Part shown: piece by piece, positions 57,661 through 64,000 of the stretch
Layout: every line of letters starts with the position of its first letter
Position numbering within the stretch: the stretch's first letter is position 1
Assembly (NCBI RefSeq): GCF_001723175.1
Contig: NC_064651.1
Span: 3,348,001-3,412,000, forward strand
From: Penicillium oxalicum
Lineage: Eukaryota; Ascomycota; Eurotiomycetes; Eurotiales; Aspergillaceae
Reading direction: 5' to 3'
Length of the DNA: 64,000 nucleotides
Made by a program: the position numbers and the translations under genes
Notes under the pieces: generated by a model
What the model saw: the letters and a program-made list of their open reading frames with translations, nothing else
Told to the model about the DNA's origin: nothing
The model's database searches: none

Positions 57661-58939
57661 ATGACAACCCTTTTTTCCCAGCCGGGTTCTGCAGAGAAGG
57701 CCATCCGGAAACTAGATATCGCACAGGTAAGCATGCTTCTCGTTGAATTGGATCCCCCTGGTGCGACCATCACCAGGGCGAAGTGGGATGGACCCCCCGA
57801 GAAAAAGAGGAAAAATAAAAATAAACCCACGTCACCCAGTAGGGACGGTCCCAACTCTGGGCCATCGCACCTGTCTCCCCAGGAGGGAGACAGACGCCGG
57901 GTTGGCGGCGGTCGGAAGTCCTTGTTATGATGTCAATGGGTGTTTATAGGCTGACCCGCGCGACATGCAACTTGTCTAGGTCTCGCTGAGTCTCCAAGAC
58001 CGACTCGGCCTAGCCAAGCTGAAATATCAGCATGGCCGCATTCACGGGTTGACCAATTCGGCCAGCAGCGATCGACCCTCCGACTCCTCCTCGGATTTCT
58101 CTTTCAGTCGCTGCGAGACGCCCTTGACCTCCCCTCCCCTGGTGGCACCGCTCTCGAGAGAACTCCCCCGGTCAACTCGCAATAAACATGCGGTCACCTT
58201 CACGCCGCACCTGATGCAGCCTGCGCTGCCCACCAGTCGCAAACGCGCGCGCGCAGATTCTGATACGGAGCGACCTCCAAAGAGTGCTCGAGCTTCGTGG
58301 AAGAGCAACCACCAATTGCCCGCCTCGTCCCCCGGTCTACATCGCCATCGCACGATGCGCCGAAACCCGCCTCACTTCATGTCCGAGGCGGCCATCCCAG
58401 AGGTGTCTTCTCCCGCCGATCAGGGTCCGTCCGACGAAGAGAATGATTTGGATCTTCCCTTCCACAGCTTCCAGCACCCGGCTTCGATCTTGCAATCCTC
58501 CCCACCGCGCACGCCGCCCTCCCAACACACCCGGATCTCTCGCGGGGACCGTCCGTCACAGCACGAAGACGGGGCTGATCTGCTGCTCTACTTGGCCAAT
58601 TCGCCCACCCCGGCCCGCGTGGCGAGGGGATCACAGCAAGCCTTTCCCCCTTCCACGCCCCCTAGCCAGCATGCCATGCTCCCACATCTCACTCCCACCA
58701 TGGGAACGCCCGGCCAGCAATTCAACTTTGCTGATTTTGTGAATGTGACCCCCAGTCCAGCCCAGCCTGCCTGGGGTGGCCGGACCCCGGGAAATCCAGC
58801 CCGGACTCCTCTGTCCACCAAGGATGCCCGAAAGCGGCTGAATTTCGATGCTCTTGTCCCCCCGAGTTCCTCCAGTCCTCGTCTTCGGGCCAAGCAGGTG
58901 GGACTCGCTTTGCAACTTGGCGGCGAGCTGCGACCTTAG
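57661..58939 (+). CDS. Whi5/Nrm1-like G1/S transcriptional co-repressor
   Basis: Exons 57661-57726 and 57980-58939 give 341 residues. The 253-nt intron is longer than most in the window. The product is mostly disordered and Ser/Pro-rich with many SP/TP sites (SSPPRTPPSQ, ANSPTPA, TPPSQH), as expected for a CDK-regulated repressor. The conserved GTB-type motif sits next to the splice junction (VSLSLQDRLGLAKLKYQHG, about residues 23-41). A second conserved block is DGADLLLYLANSPTPA (about 195-210), and the C-terminal part has FNFADFVNVTPSPAQ and ARKRLNFDALVPPSS. Whi5 and Nrm1 bind SBF and MBF and repress G1/S genes; which of the two this corresponds to is unclear, although the MCB pair upstream favours an MBF-feedback (Nrm1-like) role. 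A GT at CAG|GTGGGACT near the end could be a further donor, but the read-through end looks natural. Confidence 0.78.
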
Positions 58940-59929
58940 CTCATCTGGGGAGCGTTCTCTCCTCACATTCCCGGAGGCCTTTCTATCTCTCCTCCCTTTC
59001 CCTCCCCCTATCTTCATTGTCTATCTTATTGTCCCCTCCCTTACCATCATTTTTAACTCCCTCACGGCATTCCCTAACGACGGCTTCACGATTTTTCTAT
59101 TTCTTCATGCATATACATTTCCATCAGCGGTCCCTCTTCTCTCCTGTGTCAAAGTCTTGTTTTGGTGTTCTTATTGACATGCCGGGGACTAGCCTGTCAT
59201 TGAAGTGACAGAAGGTCCCTTCCTCGTCAATGCTCTCCAACCCGCATTTATGGCGTTTTTTCATTATTCAATTCTACCTACCACGCGGCTATATTGTGTC
59301 TCTTCTTCTTTTCCTGTGCTCGTGAACTCGGACTCGGATCGAGATGCTCGAAGCGTCTGCTAGATGTCCGGCTTTTTCCGTGTCAATTTTCTCGTCCGGG
59401 CTCGCGTATCTCACCACCGCATTTGTGTGTGTACCGTACCTGACCCAGGTTCCTTGACAATTCATTTTCTTGAGCTGCTCTTCCAATTTTTTCGTTGATA
59501 GCAGGCGTACTCGTCCCTTTATGACACTGCCTGGTCCCTTTCATTCGGAGACAACCATCTGACAGGCAATCCGCATTTGTCCCGGTAGATCCACACTGAG
59601 GTTAGCTGTCCCGTCGCAGGTGTGATCGGATTTCCTAGGTACACTCGCCCGATCAGGTAAGCACCTAATGATGTATACTGGGTAGCTACTTCCGGCAATC
59701 CCTTTGATCCTCAGTCTTTTTATCGAAATTCAACGTTCCACCATGAAGACAATGGATGGGGCTTGGCCTACAACCGAAACAGTCCCGAGAGAGGGAGAGA
59801 GAGAGACAGAGAAGAGGCAAAGAGTATAAAAACAAAAACGTCTTCAGTTCCTCTTATGAAACAAAGGATGTGGTCATTACGATTGGGATATGGAATCTTT
59901 TATTCTCAGCATATATTCACTTTTGCATT
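58940..59929. other. 3' flanks between convergent Whi5-like gene and nop9
   Basis: This 990 bp stretch is T/C-rich to about 59520. A GA-rich patch lies at about 59785-59820. I see no gene; the region fits two long 3' UTRs. Confidence 0.5.
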
Positions 59930-62095
59930 TCAAGACTCCGCCGCAGCGGCTTCAGCAGCCGCTTGTTTGGCGGCGAATCTTTCACGCGCCAGCTCCAATT
60001 TGGACTTGGGCCGTGACCCATTACCTTCCGAAGGAGCCGTAGCCGGGCTCTGTTCAATACCCTTGGCACGAGCTTTCCACTCCCCACGACGGCGCTTGTA
60101 GAGATCCATCGACCAGTTGCGCCATACAGCACGCCCCAGGAACGAGTCACGGAGAGTCATCTCGTGCTCGGCGAGTTCTTGGGCCATTCGCTCCTTGACG
60201 AAGAAGACGTCCTGCGAGGCGGGCCAGAGGGCGTCCACAACGTGTGAGCCACTGTTATCCTGCGCAAGCTCGGCGAGATGACCCTGGAAACGGGGGATGA
60301 ATTGCCGGCGGAATTGGAGAGTGGAAGTGGGTAGAGTCAAGGCTTGTTGGAGGACCCGGGACGAGGTGGGTTCCTTGGCCAGTTGGACGATTGTATCGGA
60401 TGCTTGGGCCAGCAAACTCGAATAGACGAGGTCGCTGAGAGGACCCGGGGCTGTGAGCATCACCTGTGTCAATAGAGACGCGTGCAATTTCTCTCCGGCG
60501 GATGTTGATGAGGAACCGGGGGCTGGTTGCTGGCGTTGCTTATAACGATCATCCCCATCCGCGTCAATCATTTCCTCATCGTCCAATTTCCGTGTTCCGG
60601 CATCGGTCGCCTCGTCGAGTCGGAGCATCTGTCGGAGGCGCACAGTCGGATCGGAATCATACGCAGCCTGGAGCGCCTTGGCAAAGGGGGTGGTGTCGAC
60701 ATTGCGGATCAAGCAACGCTCAATCAACACCTTGGGGACAATGAGACGTGAGCGCTCGATAAGACCGGGAACTTCGGGGATGATGAGCTCCATGGCATTC
60801 TGTAAGTCGTCCTTGCCAAGTCGCTCCAATGTCCGCAGAACCACGTATCCCGCCGTACTGTTTCGAGATAATGACCCGATACGGTCACGAATGTTGTTCT
60901 TGTAAAGGTTTTTGAAGACTTTGCCTGGCATGTATCGGACCATCGTTTCCACCAGTCGAGAGCCGACGGGATCGTACAGAAGACCCCGAATGAAAGTTGC
61001 GCTGTCGGTACCTTCTTCAAACGACTCGTCCGGCACCAGTCGGCGGAGAATAGATTTGGGGTCTTTGGCGCTGGACTTTCCAAAGTGAGAAAGTTCCAGG
61101 AAAAGGAGCACCTGAAGGACAGGGTTGCCAATGGGCTGCGTCGCCAAAGCCCGCAGATAAGTGTCGTCAACTCCGGCCACCATGTCGCTCATGATCTTCT
61201 TGAGCGCGGGCTCAAACGATTCGGGAACACCGTGTTTCTGTGTAGAGGCGGTTTCTTTCTCCTCTTGAGCGCCGGCAGCCGGCAGACCCAATCTTTCCTT
61301 TTTACGACTTGCAACCACAGAATCCTTCGATGTGACATCCACCGGCTCTCCGGCGAGCACCAACAACAAGACCCGGATAGTGTGCGAGGCGAATCGCTCC
61401 GTCAAAAGGTAGCCCCAATTGTCCTTCAATTCCTCAATCACGCTTAAGAACATGTCTGCTAGCGACAAGTCCGACTCCTCCTCTTCGCCGTCCTCGGATG
61501 TCTTGGCACGGGGTTTTGACGCCTTCTGCATGACTACCGGCGCGGCATGAATGAATAGCGTTTCGCAGCAATGACTCGCGAACCGGTGCTGCACAAGGTG
61601 GAGGAAGTGCCTGAGGAATTTTCCAAAAATGCGTCGAAGCTGCCTGGCGTCCGATAGGGAGATTAACTTTTCCATCAGTCTCGAGCAGCCTTGACTACAG
61701 GCAACCTTGAGCTCCTTGCCATTGGCCTCCTGGTACACACTCTCCACGAAGAGATTTCGCTCCTCGGCGTCGTGGAATTGGTTCGCTTCGAGCATTTCAT
61801 TTGCGCGCGAGAAGTACTCTTGTTCATCACTATCGAGCAATCCGTAAAACGGTGTATCGCCATTGCCCTCTCCCAAGTCTTCGACAAGCTGCTGATCTTG
61901 ACCCGCCTCCTCGTCGAATGGGATGTAATCTGCATCCTCTGCGAACGAAGGCTCCACGGTCTCGTCGCCTTCGTTGGAAGGCTTCATGCGTTTGGCGGAT
62001 GGGGCTTCGATGGTGTCGTCATATTCGCGCTTCGATTCCTCCTTCTGAGCCTTTTGCTCGGCCCGACGGCCTCTTTTTTGCTTTTCACGAGGCAT
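59930..62095 (-). CDS. nop9: Nop9, pumilio-repeat nucleolar protein for 18S rRNA maturation
   Basis: Intronless, 721 residues from the ATG at 62095. The in-frame ATG at 62149 would add 18 residues that do not fit the family start [15 protein letters not shown]. Nop9 binds pre-rRNA near the 3' end of 18S and takes part in 40S assembly. The sequence shows the basic start, an acidic linker ([15 protein letters not shown]), and PUF-type helical repeats with [54 protein letters not shown] and [12 protein letters not shown], each with the repeat's (S/N)xxV-like core. The basic end is [13 protein letters not shown]. The N-terminal bipartite basic stretches are probable nucleolar signals. It is convergent with the Whi5-like gene. 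Confidence 0.93.
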   Translation of the reverse strand: MPREKQKRGRRAEQKAQKEESKREYDDTIEAPSAKRMKPSNEGDETVEPSFAEDADYIPFDEEAGQDQQLVEDLGEGNGDTPFYGLLDSDEQEYFSRANEMLEANQFHDAEERNLFVESVYQEANGKELKVACSQGCSRLMEKLISLSDARQLRRIFGKFLRHFLHLVQHRFASHCCETLFIHAAPVVMQKASKPRAKTSEDGEEEESDLSLADMFLSVIEELKDNWGYLLTERFASHTIRVLLLVLAGEPVDVTSKDSVVASRKKERLGLPAAGAQEEKETASTQKHGVPESFEPALKKIMSDMVAGVDDTYLRALATQPIGNPVLQVLLFLELSHFGKSSAKDPKSILRRLVPDESFEEGTDSATFIRGLLYDPVGSRLVETMVRYMPGKVFKNLYKNNIRDRIGSLSRNSTAGYVVLRTLERLGKDDLQNAMELIIPEVPGLIERSRLIVPKVLIERCLIRNVDTTPFAKALQAAYDSDPTVRLRQMLRLDEATDAGTRKLDDEEMIDADGDDRYKQRQQPAPGSSSTSAGEKLHASLLTQVMLTAPGPLSDLVYSSLLAQASDTIVQLAKEPTSSRVLQQALTLPTSTLQFRRQFIPRFQGHLAELAQDNSGSHVVDALWPASQDVFFVKERMAQELAEHEMTLRDSFLGRAVWRNWSMDLYKRRRGEWKARAKGIEQSPATAPSEGNGSRPKSKLELARERFAAKQAAAEAAAAES

Positions 62096-62863
62096 TTTGG
62101 AAAGGTGTGATTGAAATGTGAACGTGAAGCCGCTAGTCGTGGCGCTCATGCGCTGGGAAATTTTTTGGATAAGCGGTGGTCCAAGCGCCCTCCGCGGCGA
62201 ATGTTTGTTTGGTTTGCAGCGCCTCTCCGCGGATCGTCGGCGTCAACGACCAATGTTCGCTGCAAATACGGCACTCTCAGCTCCGAGTAACAGACGATTA
62301 GTGACCATCAAAGCGCGAGCCATCTCTTCCATACGCTGAAGAGCACTCACAGGGGACTGTGGGGTTTGGAAATTTTCACATTGAGAACAGCGAGTCACAG
62401 ATAGAGACCTTGGTCAAGTCCAGGGCATCCCTTCGATCGCCTGTTGTGGCAACGGGCAGCAGAGCGGCCTTTTACAGATGACGACGGGAGCTTCCCAGAG
62501 TCTTTCAATAATGTGACTTCTTGGGTACCTGGACTGGATAGTCGCATCCAATGGAAGTTGACACAAAATGTCGGTTTCGGTCCAGGACGCTTTGTTTCCT
62601 TAAAACCAAAGCTACCCTCTTCACATCTATGTAAGAGGGTAGAATTTAATGCACTTGAATATCTGTGTCGATCAAAATTTGGTCACAGAGGCAGCTGTTC
62701 GCTAATTGGAAATATATGCGGGATAATTCTCGAGGTCATCCATCGAATTATTGGACGTGCTTTGTATGTTGATCGGGCCCGTCACAATCCAAATCACTAG
62801 TGTCGCGCCACCTACACACCCTTTCTACTTATCCGTTCAACTCCCTCGGGGCTTCTGTTCCTT
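62096..62863. other. Intergenic region between nop9 5' end and the dehydrogenase 3' end
   Basis: This 768 bp stretch holds the nop9 promoter (nop9 runs leftward) and the 3' flank of the dehydrogenase gene (also minus strand). Open frames at 62118-62339 and 62444-62800 have no recognisable features. No other gene is seen. Confidence 0.5.
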
Positions 62864-64000
62864 CTACAATCCAAGAACGTCCAAAAGACCTTTGTCCCGC
62901 AACTTCAGTTCCTCATCAAGCTTTGTCCAGATGGCGGATCTGGCTTCTGCATCGTAGCATATGGATCTAGCCGGTGCTTCCCAGATTCGGTTGATGTATT
63001 TGCCGCCACCTCGCCCATTCGGCGCACCGACACGCTGCGTATGCGGGTCCGGTCCCAGCTCTGGAGAAGTGGCTGCATGAGTGATAGCTAAGCTACCTTG
63101 CTGTGGCGTGATCGCGAAGAAACGCAAAAGAAGCTTCAAAACATGAGTGGGGAGATCGGTGGCTGTTGTCAGTGGGGTCCAGATACTCGACGCCACAAAT
63201 CCCGGGTTCACTCCATTGACTGTGATGTGGAGATACTCGGGGTGTCGCAAAAGTCGAGACTGTAGCTCTATCACCCACATTTGGTAATAGAGTTTGTTGT
63301 CCTGGTAGTCATTACCCTTTTTCCATGGCCCGCCATGGAAATGGTCTAGATCAAACAGCCCGAGATGATGAATACACGATGTCGTACACACAATTCGAGG
63401 CTCTGCGCTTCGAGCCAACGACGGAAGCAAACGCAGGGTGATTAAAACCTGAGAAAGAAGATTGACCTGCCATGCGATATCAGTGAGTCCTTCGCGAGGA
63501 AAAGCGAGAGAAAAGCTCACGGCCAGTCCGAGTGTGTACTGCCGAGTCGTCACTACATACCTGATGAGCCATCTCAAATCCATCTTTGGTCACGATGTCT
63601 TGGGCGGGAGGTGCGACTCCAGCGTTGTTGCAAAGAATATCCAACGGCCGGTCGCATTTTATCCATCGTGCGCAAAATTCCTCAACACTGTCGAAATCGG
63701 CCATGTCAATCTCCCACCATTCGATTGTGGATGAATGACCCTGCGCGTTGGAAATGGTCTGGCACTCCTCTACGGCTGCGGTGGGATGCATCTCCCATGC
63801 AGGTGGATTGCGGCAGGCCAAGATCATATTCGCTCCCATCGCCGCTAAAGATTTCGCAGCCTCAAAGCCGATGCCATTGTTGGATCCAGTGATGATGATC
63901 CACTTGCCGGTCAGATCGGCGCCCGGAACGTGCTGGTCGGTAAGGAACGAGCTGTTCACTCCACGAAACGCCTGGATAATATCATAAATGCCCGGCCCTG
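62864..64000 (-). CDS. Short-chain dehydrogenase/reductase, 5' end beyond the window
   Basis: Two exons inside the window, >64000-63561 and 63466-62864, joined by a 94-nt intron (GTATGT ... GGCAG) between FEMAHQ and VNLLSQVLITLR. The cofactor loop TGSNNGIGFEAA (TGxxxGIG), the NNAG motif (LDILCNNAGVAPPAQD) and a Ser then YxxxK catalytic set (Ser in CTTSCIHHLG; YQDNK) are present. It resembles the WW-domain oxidoreductase/retinol-dehydrogenase-like SDRs of fungi, and its substrate is unknown. The frame is open to the right edge (IYDIIQAFRGVNSSF) without an ATG that would suit a start, so the gene is cut by the window. Confidence 0.88.

Noticed and set aside
1..64000. Biosynthetic gene cluster, CRISPR-like array or viral insertion
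   Set aside because: No backbone synthase, repeat-spacer array or viral replication or capsid gene is visible; the genes are mostly housekeeping.

Overview
The window is nuclear DNA of a filamentous ascomycete, most likely from the Eurotiales (Aspergillus/Penicillium relatives). The basis is: split genes with mostly 50-125 nt introns (GT...CTRAY-like branch...AG), pyrimidine-rich blocks upstream of starts, a fused alpha-beta tryptophan synthase, and filamentous-fungal family members (Rny1-type RNase T2 with C-terminal extension, a Whi5/Nrm1-like regulator, a CP2/Grainyhead-like factor, a GPI-type Ser/Thr-rich wall protein). Exon structures were worked out by hand from reading frames, splice signals and family knowledge. 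No database search was possible.

Layout. 1-26 kb is compact and gene-rich: RWD/DUF1115 protein (-), Gfo/Idh/MocA oxidoreductase (+), RNase T2 (-), mitochondrial DUF155 protein (-), Vps41 (+), tryptophan synthase (-), PLP-dependent group II decarboxylase (+), RINT-1/Tip20-type tethering factor (-), DNA ligase I (+) and a Ser/Thr-rich GPI-type surface protein (-). From about 26.1 to 50.8 kb the landscape changes. One conserved gene, a CP2/Grainyhead-like transcription factor (34.6-37.0 kb, -), sits between gene-poor tracts of about 8.4 kb and 13.8 kb. These contain homopolymer G/C runs, purine/pyrimidine tracts and a strongly over-represented 7-mer, TACWGTA. From 50.8 kb genes return: a metzincin-type peptidase with a jacalin-like C-terminus (-), a 4.1 kb intergenic region, a Whi5/Nrm1-like G1/S co-repressor (+), the pumilio-repeat ribosome-biogenesis factor Nop9 (-) and the 3' part of a short-chain dehydrogenase (-) cut by the right edge.

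Function. The genes are mostly housekeeping (DNA replication and repair, vacuolar and ER trafficking, tryptophan synthesis, rRNA processing, cell-cycle control) and do not form a biosynthetic cluster. Several neighbours are divergent over very short promoters (DUF155/Vps41 151 bp; RINT-1/ligase about 210 bp). The most interesting material is regulatory: the TACWGTA-rich gene deserts around the CP2 factor, a pair of MCB (ACGCGT) boxes upstream of the Whi5/Nrm1-like gene, and a CpcA/Gcn4-type site upstream of tryptophan synthase.
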